Assembly: GCF_014529535.1 (NCBI RefSeq)
Contig: NW_023503616.1
Span: 5,380,584-5,444,583, forward strand
Origin: Bradysia coprophila
Taxonomy: Eukaryota > Arthropoda > Insecta > Diptera > Sciaridae
DNA length: 64,000 nt
Direction of reading: 5' to 3'
Positions within the stretch are counted from its first letter, which is position 1. Each line of letters opens with the position of its first letter. Positions 20,009 through 32,300 of the stretch are shown here, in pieces. The position numbers were made by a program, and so were the translations under genes. Below the pieces are notes generated by a model that saw nothing but the letters and a program-made list of their open reading frames with translations, searched no databases and was not told the DNA's origin.

Positions 20009-20269
20009 ATGACTCTACTGGTTAAATCGTCTTTACTTTTTTCGGTATTAATAATATTGTTAATGGGCTGTACTGCATCGCCTGTATCGAATCCACATCA
20101 TCACAATCAATATGATTATCAATATCAACGTCCGGGCGCGGCAGCATATTATAGACCTCAAACAGCTGTAATCGTTCCTGTAGTACCTGTAAGACAAGTT
20201 CCTGTATATCCAGTAAGACCTGTGCCCGTCCAAGTTCCAGTGATCGTCGCACCAGTTAAATATGGATAA
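20009..20269 (+). CDS. Small secreted Pro/Val-rich protein
   Basis: Single exon, 86 aa. Residues 1-23 are a signal peptide (core LLFSVLIILLMGCTA). A short His/Tyr/Gln segment follows (NPHHHNQYDYQYQRP), then AAAYYRPQTA. The second half is almost entirely Val-Pro with regularly spaced Arg (VPVVPVRQVPVYPVRPVPVQ) and ends APVKYG. There are no cysteines apart from one in the signal peptide and no intron. The ATG sits after a good TATA box and AATAAA follows about 50 bp beyond the stop, so expression is likely. Such Val/Pro/Tyr repeats occur in insect cuticle and chorion proteins and in Pro-rich antimicrobial peptides. I cannot decide between these and do not recognise the family. Confidence 0.75.
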   Translation: MTLLVKSSLLFSVLIILLMGCTASPVSNPHHHNQYDYQYQRPGAAAYYRPQTAVIVPVVPVRQVPVYPVRPVPVQVPVIVAPVKYG

Positions 20270-20316
20270 GTTTTCAAATGAAAATGTCCAGATTTTATTG
20301 ATTGTTCAAATGTGTT

Positions 20317-20326
20317 AATAAATAAA
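20317..20326 (+). terminator. Overlapping poly(A) signals
   Basis: Two overlapping AATAAA hexamers 47-57 bp after the stop of the Pro/Val-rich gene. Confidence 0.6.
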
Positions 20327-21409
20327 ATTAACTTTTGCTAGATTCATTGAATGCTAACAACGTTTACTTGCAGTGTTTTACTCTATGATTTTGTGAAAAA
20401 ATTAATGAAAATTTGATGAATGTTTACAATATTTTTTAGCTTCATAAGTTGTATTACGTACAGTGTATACAAATTGATTGTTAGTAGTGTTTTCGATATG
20501 AACTTGAAACCATTCAAAACTCTTCAATATATCAAAATCCGATTACTTGCTGAATTATGAAAAATGTCGACAAATATTTTGCATAACTTTAGGTAGTTAA
20601 AATGATGAACAAGTTCTTAATGGTAACTCGTAAATTGAATTAATTTTACCGGAAAATAATTGAGACCATCATCGGCTAATATTTTTTCTTACGTTTGAAC
20701 TCATTTTCTGGAAAATATCGTTGCGTTGACAATAGGGGTAGGCGAAGGTTCTACATCGTATCAACTGTTTGTTTTTGAGGATTATTTAATGTTTTACCGC
20801 AAATCCCGTCAATTTAATTATATTAGCCAGTCACATAGCACTCAAGCTCCAAGCATGAACACTCAAATATGAAATGTCAAATTTTGCTTTCACTCACACA
20901 AAGGAAAACGCCACCTCTCTGTGCGACAGGAACGCCGAGCCTACCATTATATTTTTTTTTTAAGTTAGTGTTTGCAATTGTGCTATGACATTAAATCTAT
21001 TCCTTAATTTGTCTTTAGGATATTTAATACATTTCTTGAGTTCTTTTACTTTACTGTGTTAGTTCGACAATTTAGAAGTGGATTCGCAAGCTATGAGTCA
21101 GAAACTTATGAATAAAATGACATAAATTGGACAAAAAAATGTTTTACTGAACAAATTTCAATTTTTATTTCTTCATTTATTTACAATATGTAGAATTTCG
21201 CTTTCGTATACGTTTATAATAATGTTGATGATTTTAAGGAAAAGATCACAGTAATAGTAATGCATAAATTGATATAAATATGAAATAAATGTCGATGTGG
21301 AAAAGAACTTTTTTTAGATTAAAATGATAGGCGCATTTTATAATATCGATTCGTTGGCGCTATGGTATCTTATTTGGAATACTGGCAGTTTAATTTCGAA
21401 AAAAAATCT
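20327..21409. other. Intergenic, nothing recognised
   Basis: AT-rich spacer between convergent genes. A minus-strand AATAAA at 21164-21169 could serve the RR-1 gene to the right; another overlaps that gene's own stop codon. Confidence 0.45.
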
Positions 21410-24400
21410 TTATTTAAATCCAAAACGAGGTGCCTGGCGAGCAATTGCTGGTGGTGGTGTAGGGATGTGAGCACCTTCAGCGCGGAATCCATTTTCATCA
21501 GCAATGTATGTAATTGTGTAAACAATGCCATCAGGGCCGGTATAGCTGTAACTTCCTTGCATGACCTGATTAAACAAAATTTTGTTTTATTTGGAAAAAA
21601 ATATTTGCATTTCAACTTCATTCGAAAAAAAAATGTAATCATAACCGCCAAAATGTATACTGTGCAAATATACATACACCTGTTGTACGAATCGACGCTC
21701 AGATATGATTTATACACAATTGATTGAAATTGAATGAATGACCGCACCAAATAAATAACCACAGAGTGTATATTTACACCGGGAAGAAGAAAATACAAGA
21801 GTACCGTGCGCCGATGGTGTGTATCCATCATTTTTTATTTTTAAATTCTCCCATTGTTTGTTTTAATATTGTTTTTGTTTTGTTCATTATTTTCTTTTCA
21901 TTTATCCAAACAAGAACATGATCGTAAATATTCAAATTTACCGTGAAAATGAAATTATGTAATTATTCAATTAGTATCAAGGTTTTGATGCAGTTTTAAT
22001 GAAGTACATGCGAATAATACCAAAACAATGGAGTTGCTTAATATGGTTAGCATTTTGTATAATATGTTTTGATGAAGATTGAAGAGTCTATTACGAGTTA
22101 AATTGATGGTATTTTAAAGGGATTATGGATCTGATGGTATCGGTTTTACATTACATTATACCATTAATACAAAATATTTTGTGTATTCGAACAATGTATG
22201 TAAGTAGGAGAAGGTTGTGGCTATTGACGCCCAACGGTTATTTCTATTTTCGATTGAGAAGTAATAATTGACCTGGTTAGTGTGGATGCCGATGCATGCA
22301 ACTTTTTCATTTTTTTTAAAATTACTTTATTGACCTATACAGTGCTTCTTGTAACTAATGAAAAATGAATTGTTTGATATTACCTGAGCTTCTACTTGAG
22401 TACCAGGATTCTTAAGGTATCCTTGTTGGTCAGCTCGGATTCCGTTGCTGGTTTCATAACTTCACAAAAAAAAGTTGAATTGTTAAAGACAAGGTCGTTA
22501 AAAAAAACGACTGCTCAACGTTACCTGTATACATACGAACCATCTGGGTTTGGTTCATATACTTGTTTAAGTATGACAGCGTCACGGTCCCTTGACGACA
22601 CTCCAATGGGTCTGATTTGAGCATTGGCAATGGAGATGACAACGAGAATGACTAATACCTTTAAATTGGGATAATTAAGAACGATTTAATTAATCAACGT
22701 GGGACGATGTTTCAATGGCTTGTTTTTCTTTCATTTATTTTATGATGTTCGTTTATTCAGTTTTATAATCATTTTTCCACCAAATTGAATGTAATTTAAA
22801 TTGACTGATTTTATTTTCTATAAATTCGCAACATTTTTGAATGACAACTGTTTGACAAAGGACAAAAAAAGTTATATAAATTGACCCGTCTCAATTACAG
22901 ACAGAGCCAAGTGATTACGATGTAAGCCAATTAGAAAAACGTTTCGTTTTATTACAAAAAAAAACGCCTCTTCATCTGCTTAGAGACTAAACATAATTAA
23001 ATGCCTATTTTCTCTACTTGCATGTAGTACGTCTACGTATATATAATTAGAGCAAAATGCGTGATTATTCTGTGGCTTATAAATGTTTTGCGTCGATTTT
23101 AATGTCAAATTGTTACACTTGAATTATATCATCGATCTCGTTCATGCCACATAATTTCAATTCATAAATCACACATGTAATAACAACACGATCAGAAAGA
23201 TTACATGAATACCTACGACCATATCTACCCAAAAACAGCAATAAAAGTGTCATAAATTAAAGGAAAAAAAATATTTAGAGAGGCATAGAGCAATGAATAT
23301 TACTATTTTGTTCATTACAGTCATAAATAATTTATTTCATAAATTTCGTTTGATGGGACAAAAAGTGCAAGATGTTTATTGTACAAAATCATAGTGTGAT
23401 GAAAAATAGTTCTCATGAATGGGAGGCAAATCAAAGAAAGGTTTGTTTTGATAGTAATTTTCGCCTTCGTAATGCCGTAACTGTTGGATAATCGAAGCGT
23501 TTCACACGTCATTGTTTATGGGCGAACCATTTCGGTTCTTGTAAGCGATGTAATTGGTTTTTTGATTTTTAGATTTGAGATTTGAACATATGCCATAAGG
23601 AAATCGCAAGGTTATGGGAAGACAGGATGTGATCGTTTTTGTACATAAATTTTGTATTGAAGCTGAAGTGTTTCTTAGATTTGCAATTACGATGATCTTA
23701 CAAGCAAGCGATAAAATGCTGAAATTACTGTTTAACTTTTTGAATTGTTCAACTTTTATGAATGAACATAGAACGTGTTTTTAACGGCAAGCGCTATATA
23801 ACTACAAAATCTGGTACTTCTTTTGATTAAAGTATCACTTAGCGTTAGATGACAATTCTAGTATTCCTTTAGTTCCATTTACGTTTCAATACAAAAAAGG
23901 CAACTAACTTTTGCTAATCGCTTATTTTAGTCGCCGTTATATTTATTTAAAAATCATAAGATTCATTTTCATTTAATGGATAGTGGTAGTCTAAAAATTG
24001 TTTTTTTAATCCATTTAAAGTAAAATAAAATAAATTCTAATTGATATATACAATATACAATATAATATGTGAACCCTAGAAAATTTATTCGAAATGGTCA
24101 TCTTTCTGTCTCACACTAAAATCAAAACTGTAAAATGAATTAAAATAAAAAAATTTATTCGTTTCGCCATGGATAACATTTACACCGAACGATTGTTCGA
24201 TACGATAAAATGTTATTTATTTGATGTTGTAGTCATGTTTTACATCAATTATTTGTCTAATCTTAAAGAAAATTCAGTTATTTATTGTCAATTGCAGAAT
24301 AATACTTTTAGTGAGGAAGATATATCTGAACAAAAGATTAAATTTAATTTGAAACCTTTAACAAAGGTCAAATTGATTCAAATAGATATAGCGGGCTTCT

Positions 24401-25392
24401 AGTTGTTTGAAGAGAAACATAACTTTTTGTTGTTGCGATTGTACTGGAACTGCGAAATGTTTTGTGGAAGTTTGATTGAGTCGTACTTTTCATTCATCCT
24501 TCTTCATTTCAGACTATTAGGCAGTAAATTGTCCACGAGATTGTTCTATAATTGTGTAACCAATTACAGAATGGTTAATTCAGATCAAAAAAAAAACTTT
24601 AGAACCGCTGTAGGCTTTATCTATTATTTGGTTTTGAACTTTTAGATAACGATATTTTCAGTTAAATTGTCTTAATCATCTCTATGTTGACTAAATTAAC
24701 TGAACGAACAACTGCACAGGTTGATTGAAGCGACTACTCATGCAATCGATTGGTTACGTCACTTAGACATAAGCATATGAATTGAAGCGTAATGATAGTA
24801 AATCGAACTGATTTAAATAAAGAAACTAAATGAAGTAAAAATGTACCACTCTAAAAATCTTCGATTTGACTCTTCTTGAGTAATCGTATCGCCATATAAG
24901 CGTATGACTTCGTTTGTTTAAAGGTTATTTTCCTAAAGTATGCTAATAGGTTTTTTTAGCGAATGAGATATTTCTAGCAGGCGCCAGAGACAAGTTCTGG
25001 AATCGAATTCGTTAAAAAATCGTTTCAGCATAAGTTAGGAAGATCGTTTTTTCTAAAAGACGTTGGATACCCGATGAAGTCGTGATCAACACTAGTTAGG
25101 CAAAGTCTTTTACTTCATTTGTTTTAACGTTCATTTTATTATAAAGGACCACATTTGACGGAAATTTAGGCGCTTATTTTTGCCGTATCTGTCGATAGTG
25201 GATGATTAGATGTTTCTAAAAGGAGTTGAATTTGTTTCCTTGTATCCTTTTTAAATGAACACAATTATAGTGGCAACACGGCGGTAAAAATTATTAATTC
25301 CTTAAATAATAATTGAATTTAACACCGAGCAAGAACCACTAAAAAAGGGATTTTCTTTTGATCCACTTTAAACTCGTACTTACAATCTTCAT
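21410..25392 (-). CDS. RR-1 cuticle protein, four exons
   Basis: Exons 25392-25384 (Met-Lys-Ile), 22658-22525, 22459-22384 and 21565-21410 join in phases 0, 2 and 0 to give 124 aa. Residues 1-16 are a signal peptide ([16 protein letters not shown]). The RR-1 chitin-binding domain spans ~40-110: [53 protein letters not shown], then the usual HIPTPPP end and a short RFGFK tail. This is a complete, compact larval- or pupal-type cuticle protein of standard length, secreted and chitin-binding. Intron 1 is 2.7 kb, far longer than the other two, and would be the usual place for stage-specific control. Exon 2 is 134 bases, identical in length and phase to exon 2 of the 17558 gene, supporting common descent. 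The 153-codon minus frame at 21370-21831 and the plus frame at 21362 are shadows over exon 4. Confidence 0.93.
24169..24402 (+). other. Intron-embedded open frame, doubtful
   Basis: A 77-codon plus-strand frame with a good ATG context lies inside intron 1 of the RR-1 gene on the other strand, and a second frame follows to 24645. It has no signal peptide, no known motif and no promoter. It is probably chance in AT-rich DNA or a decayed insertion. Confidence 0.12.
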
Positions 25393-25568
25393 TTTTTCAA
25401 ATTTATTTTTTTGATTTAACACTTAAACAACTTAAATACTGTAATAATTTCGCACAAGAAAAATTGTCGTTCAACAATTTGTTTATCCACTTGAAAACGC
25501 TGTGCACGTACACTGTATCCAACACCTGAACAGAGTATATATTATATTTGCTGGTGGCACAGCATCTT

Positions 25569-25576
25569 TATTTATA
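25569..25576 (-). promoter_or_regulatory. TATA box of the four-exon RR-1 gene
   Basis: TATAAATA on the minus strand, 177 bp before the ATG at 25392. The leader runs continuously into ATGAAGATT and the GTAAGT donor. Confidence 0.65.
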
Positions 25577-28500
25577 CCCTTTCTCATATCAAAATGAACG
25601 GACCAATGCAATAGGTTGAATATTGTTTTAGGAGCAGTGGTGAAAAATTGTTGGTATAACATTATGAATGTAATGCATCAGGTTATCCGAATCGATCCGT
25701 ATCTTGGGTTTAATTTTTTTTTTTAAACATTTTTAAGTTATAGCAATTGAATGTGGCTTTTGGATGCTTTGGTCATATTATATTAAGGTAATTAATGATA
25801 GAAATTCACTTTTTTTTGCTTGACATTGTTAGAATGAAGTCTATTAAAGTGATTGAAATTCAGTTATTGTATAACTACATAGCTCTTGAAAAAGCTTATT
25901 GTTTGAATAATTAAATTAATTTTGTCATTTGACATTTTTATAGAACGAAACCTAACCGAAAGAGCTATGATAATTGTGATAACTGTGAAAATTTTCAAAA
26001 ATTGTTTATGAAAATATTCGATAATAGGCTAGTGACTGTGACACTTTGTTCTTGGCCTGACAATATGGTTAAATTTACAGAATTCCACAATAGGCTAAAT
26101 CGCTTCCGAGCACAGACGTGTGAGGAGAGATTAATTGACACATTAAATCGTAGACTTTTGGAAAAATGTTCTGTCTTACTGCTTTCTGCTCCTATTAACA
26201 CCTATTAATTTCATTAAGTTGGAAATGCTTCTTATTGCAAGCTTATATATTTATCATGTGAATGTATGAGGTGCGTTATTAGCTTTGTCTTATTTTCTGA
26301 TTACTTTTTTTTTTTAAAGATTTTACGAAAGAATGTCTCAAAAAATATTAATAATATTGCGTAATCACAATCTTACTTTTCATAGCCAAGAAAATATTCA
26401 ATTTTTCTCCAAGCTAGAAAACGACAATAAAAATTATTTGATCTTACGAAACATATCATCAGCGACAGTGAAAATAAACTCTTATGAGACTGTCCAGTTA
26501 TTTTGAAACCATTGAAGAAAATGATTTCGTTTGAGACTTTAATTTGTAAATTGGTTCGGAACAGGTCAGGTTTACATGATCCCAAATTAGAAATACTTGG
26601 TTTTATCCTTAGATAGATCCTTATATAGTTAGTCTAAGGTTTAATCACTTTAAACCTGACCTGAATTTACCTGAAACATGAAAGGTACTCGAAGAAAAAT
26701 TGACTTTTTTGGAGGTTTTTTTTATTCTAAAATTGGCTCCCTGCTGTCGTACAATTACTTTTAAGGCTTCTTAAAAAGTCTGAAGAGCCGGAAGTTCCAG
26801 GTCAGCTTTGTTTTCTAAAAATACCTGACTTGACCTGAAATTTCAATACCTCGGTCAACCTATTCCAAGCTTTGTTTCTATCGCAAAAAAAAAATCAGCC
26901 AAATTATAACATAACCGAATTCAGCAACAGTAACCATACACATCTTGGCAAATAAAAGCACCATAACTCGTGTAGTAATATATCCTGTATGTCCATTTAG
27001 AAAGTAAATGGAACATCTTCGTTAAAATTTTTGAGTACTTGTCATTTACCTATTAATAGATCGTTTGATTACATGGCTTTATTGAAATCATAATTGTAGG
27101 ATACGGTGCCATTTATGCAATCAAGGTGATTCGTTCGTAAAAGCTAAAAAAAAAACTACTCCAAAAACAAATCATCAATTTCAGTTTCCTCATAGTCATC
27201 TTCAACTTAAACAAAAAATATTATTATTACAAGATCGTATCAATTCCAAATTCATTTTCTTATAATTTTATGAATATTAATAAGTCAGAATTCTCATTCC
27301 AATAGCTAAGATATTTCTCACACAAATGAATTGCTCGGGCTAACTGAAACAAATTTGAAACATTGTTACATGTTTAAAACACTGTATATACCACATATTT
27401 TGCGAAGAAATATTTTGATGAATTATTACAGGGCGTGATATTTTATTAAAGTTCAACTAAACAATCACGAATGGATTATTATAAATGTGTAAAGTTCATG
27501 GTTTTTGCTGCCCCTGAGTCATACTGGTGTCTAACTTCCGAATATTCTGAAGAGATAAAATGAAGATGATGATGTATTCGATGATGGTTTGAATTGCAAT
27601 GATAACAATTGTGACTATGAATTTAAATTAGATTTTTGATGGATATACATTTGCATTAAGCTGGAACTGGTTCGCATTTGGAATTTATATGCATTTGAGA
27701 AAATATATGATTGGTTGTATTCAATGTTCTTATGGTGTATCATTACAACGTCAATTATCACGTAGACAGATGGCATTAGAATAGAATTTCTAAAGTTTGA
27801 TCTTTGGAATACCTTTGATATTTAACGATGAATTAAAAATGTTATAAAAAAAGGTTTTGAGTGTTAGGATATTCACTGAAAGCTCATCTATAAAAATTAA
27901 CTTCTCCAGCACCAAAGGTCTAATATTTTTAGTGTATAAAGTCCAATTCCCATTTGCCAGGTTCAATTGCTCGGAGTTAAAATATTTTTTTCTTTAAACG
28001 ATTTTGTATCAGACGCTTCACGACAAACAAAGGAACAAATCAATAGATCATGCTTGCCTTTTGTGAAATGATCAAGTGCAGACTACTAGCAGATTTATAA
28101 AGGTCTCACCTGTTCGGAATATTCTCGACAGATTGAAGATCGAAGATTGAAGAGTATAGTAAGCCAGGCAGGAGCGCAAGCAGGAGTGCTTGATTTGACT
28201 AGGGACCTGAATTATCCGTGAAGATCCTTTTGCATCTATAATTTGAAACGTTTGCTACGTATAAGGTCGGATTAGCCAGAATTCATTTAAAATTACTTTT
28301 GTCATTACATTGTCGAAGGAAATCTTTAAATTTTGATTAGATGGATCACTCATTTGCTCTGGGTAAACCAATTCTTCTGGGAAAGACTCATCATTTTGAA
28401 AACTAATCTCGTCAGTAGTTCCTAATATTCCATAAACGGTGGTTGTCATCATCATGTCCCAATTAGTTGTAAAATGGAAATTAAAATTATAAAAATCCTG

Positions 28501-29296
28501 CAATTTACAAACACACAAATGCAAGTCTTCAACATCCTTGTCATAATTCATCTCTCGCGGCTATTTAAAATGATATCAAATTAAACTGTCAATATTTGTA
28601 GTATTGAATACTTTATGTAAATCAGTTAAGAATGTTAAGGACATCATCAGATGAGATGAGTTCACAACGTGCACAGATGCTTTCGCAACATTTCATTACG
28701 GATTTATAAAATTTACTTAAATGTAAATCGATTTTTTTTTATCCATCTTCTGATACACCATCGACGATATTTATGTTCGACGAAATTAATTTGTATAAAC
28801 CTTGTTCAGAAATAATTTATTATTTGTTATATGTTGAATTAAAAACCAAAATACCGGGCGTCTCATTGCTTTTCGACGAAAATGTTTCTTCTTCCACATG
28901 ACTGAAAAACCGACGTTTAAGCAATAAGATATGGTTGTTGCCACCCACCTGAACTTATGACATGATAATTTTTTTCAATTTACTCGGTCGTGTTTAATAA
29001 AGTTAAGGTATTTTCGTACTGAGAATATAAACATTTAATGCCACGACTATTTTATTTTATGTGGATAATTAAGGAAAACACTTCATTGCGAAATGATAGC
29101 ACATTTGGTTTAATTATTAAGTTTGGTGTGGATAGGTGTTATTTGCGCGCTTTACGGAAGGTTTAATAGGAATACTACAATTAAATCAGTCGTTACAAAT
29201 ACCTTTGAGTTGTAAATTTTAGGTTGAAGAGCTTTACACACGAAACCGAATTTTTATGGGTTGAATGAGTTGATGGTACAAGCCCTTTCAAAAACA
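25577..29296. other. Intergenic, mostly empty
   Basis: AT-rich spacer. Between 26660 and 26850 short direct repeats of CCTGACCTGAA-type words occur. No gene is supported apart from the doubtful frame at 28255-28551. Confidence 0.45.
28255..28551 (-). CDS. Hypothetical 98-aa frame
   Basis: It opens with a true ATG (GAGAGATGAATT context) and reads an acidic, low-repeat 98-residue protein (MNYDKDVEDLHLC at the start, FDNVMTKVILNEFW near the end). It has no signal peptide, no recognised domain, and no TATA box or AATAAA at convincing positions. The amino-acid mix is more protein-like than the other random frames nearby, so it may be a decayed or orphan coding segment. Confidence 0.2.
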   Translation of the reverse strand: MNYDKDVEDLHLCVCKLQDFYNFNFHFTTNWDMMMTTTVYGILGTTDEISFQNDESFPEELVYPEQMSDPSNQNLKISFDNVMTKVILNEFWLIRPYT

Positions 29297-29351
29297 TATA
29301 ATACTCGAATTACTCTCGAATAGCGAATATCAGTTAGCAACCACAAACATG
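29297..29351 (+). promoter_or_regulatory. Possible promoter plus ATG exon
   Basis: TATAATAC at 29297-29304, an initiator-like TCAGTTAG at 29330 and an ATG at 29349-29351 followed directly by GTAACG, a usable donor. Spliced in phase 0 to the second exon at 38439 it would give Met-Phe-Ile-Ile, a workable signal peptide. It could therefore be an alternative first exon of the 38271 gene, or chance. Confidence 0.25.
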
Positions 29352-32300
29352 GTAACGTAATCATTAAATTAATTAATTTGACTAGACGAATGTAGTCCTG
29401 TAAGCCTAACAATTGTTACTCACTCTCAGAACATTACCTCATGAGACGATGTTGGATGCTATTATTGATTTATGACAAATAAGTAAAGTTTATCTATTGC
29501 ATATGCACCGCACCTTTTAAGTTAATAACATATCGCGGTAATAACAAAATTCAAATTTGTATCGGTTTATTTGCGCATTTTTATTACAACACATCAACGC
29601 CGACAGCTATATGATTTGAAATTGTGTTTTGGTCATGATAAAATCAGTTTAAAGTAAAATTGTTTCGTTCATTTACGGGGAATCTGTGATATTCAAACGA
29701 ACAATGCGGATTCACCGAGGGATTATTACTACAACATTTTCTATAATTTACTTGCAAAACAGTAGTCACAGATCCTTACGAAGTACATACACTTTATTGG
29801 ACGTAACATGTTCAGACTCAAAGTGGAAACCCAAAAATTACAAATAATTCAATTGTAACGAAATTCCTGATGTTGAACTTGCGCATCTACGGTAATAGAG
29901 CTTTTTTGGTAATTACATAAATTTTAGTCATTTTCAAATCGCAACCTAAAACCATCTACATTTCGGTAGGTAGGCAATAATCTACCATTTCCTTCCATTG
30001 TATTTGTGTATTGCATTGTGGCATCCATAAATTCCATACCGATCTATCAAATTTCATGTCTCTTCATCAAATTAATTGGCCATTTCGAAATGGTAACAGG
30101 TAATGAGAAATACCATCCAAGCATAAAACAAGCTATTTGATCTAAAAAACCAATATTGACCAAACAACTCCAATATCGTGTATACAACATAACATGCAAC
30201 CGATAGTGAACTATACGAATTATTAATCACTAAACGCATCATATCATTATTCGTAATACTTTGTTGCAGTTTTAAGGATAAGTTATTGAGGCGGAGGCAT
30301 ATAATTTTGTAACGCATGTTAGGTCATTTCAATCTAAAATATTAATCTACGGATAAATCTGTACACCCAACATCACCGTACGGTCGCTCTCGCTCGGTCG
30401 GTGCAATATCGGTTACACACAAATTCAATTTAAAAGAGCATCATCACTACTACGCCGGTAATACTGTAATTTAAGCGACATATTTATTATTCAATTTACT
30501 CGGAATTTATTGAAAAATTGTTTTATAAATTAAGTTAGATTGGAATATTTTACGAAATACTTGCAAATTGAATCGATTGCATAATCTTTGCCACCATCTC
30601 TGCGCGAATCGATGAGTAAATCAACGGAGGATTTTTCAATCGGATTACCTGTGTAAATGTATGGAACTACACTTGTTTTACTGTCTACTCATTGGGATAA
30701 AGTTCCTTTTCTTATTGAAAGGATAAAGTCACTATCAAATAGAATCTACAGATTTTATCATAATATGGACAACACCCGTTCAACATAGTAAGTTACTTAC
30801 CTCGTTACTTACCTATTTATTACAACAAATATCTACATCCAAGACCGATTTTAAAAAGTGTAATAAAATTGCATAATTCCTGATCGATATTGCGATGAAC
30901 TTTTTGTTAATAAAGAAAATTCGGAGCGAAGGTAAGAAATAAAATTTCGGTTTCCTTAGACCATTTTGCTTTAATATTGATTGCAAAATGCCACATTGTA
31001 ATAATGAAAAAGAAATCCCAATTATGAATAATAGCTGGAAAAAAAGAGTACCAATGCAAGTGTTATGCGATGTTTAAATAAAGCTAATGTTTTAAGCTCA
31101 GCACATTAACAGATCAAAGTTATTATAAATGGTTATTGTTCGTACGTATAACTTCTGTTGCAGGTTATATACATACATAGTCATTTGTACATTTAAAATT
31201 TTTTGCAAATTCTATAAATTTATGATTCGAATTGTTATTAGTAATAAATCATGACTGATAATATAAATTAGAACTTTATTCGTTCGTGCTTCCAACCGAT
31301 ATTATGTAAATCAATTTTAAAGTAATTGTACTGTGATTATGCGGTTGCTCTCTTGCACTAACTTGATTTTGCATTTAGTAATAAAGTGAATTTTAAAGTT
31401 CAATCCATCCAATTGAATAGCGTGCGGTAAAAGGTTTCTGAAGATGAATGAATCCCAATGAATCGGATTTGTTGCATGCGATTGTCTATTAAATGTTCTT
31501 TCACCCGAAATGTGCGTGACGTATTTGTATATGTCTATTTGTGTAATTACGGATAATCGGTTATGATTTGTAACTTTTGTCTGACAGTCTATCCGACAGT
31601 TAATTCCCATTCGTCGTTGACGAAAATGAAGTATTGCGTTCCAGCAGAGGATTATGAGAACCGACAATTTCAATCCAATTCATGACGCTTATTCCACGTG
31701 CGGCATTGACGTTATTATACATACACCTACGTACGTATTATAATATTGTGCAAAATGTGGTAACACAAGTGGAATGAATAAAGAGAATTGCATCGAAATT
31801 ATCACATCCAATAGGTCTCTATCAGCTCACAGCTGATAAGAAGATTGAATTTGTCTGTATCTTTTAGCAAAGGTTCCAAGGTTCCAAGCAATAGGTCATT
31901 TTTTCCTGTGCGTTTTGATTGAATTCCTAACAGCGCACGATTTCTAAGAAATAATTATTTAAAACATAATGAACCTTAAGGTATAGCGAGACCTATTACC
32001 TACCCGTATAATTTCTCTAAAATTTTGCTACAACTCTCTTGATGTCAATAGGCGCGTACTTAAAAGAAATTGAAATTTTTCAACTGTAGATATTGATGTG
32101 TTCAGTTATGTTAAGCACTAATTACGATGACGCATCTTGTTAAACGAATTTTGAGTTGCGACGGTTACGACACAGCTTGCACGATGATACAACATTATTA
32201 ACTTCATATTATACATTGTGTGTATAAGCCGTGTATATTTTTATTATTATTTTGTTTAATCATTACCGATTAACCTTTATACCTCCTCAGAATGTTAACA

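Noticed and set aside
21370-21831. 153-codon minus-strand frame
   Set aside because: It overlaps the last exon of the RR-1 gene in another frame; the RR-1 reading is the one with a known domain.
31317-31673. 118-codon minus-strand frame with a hydrophobic start
   Set aside because: It opens at TTG, not ATG; the first ATG leaves no signal peptide, and there is no promoter.
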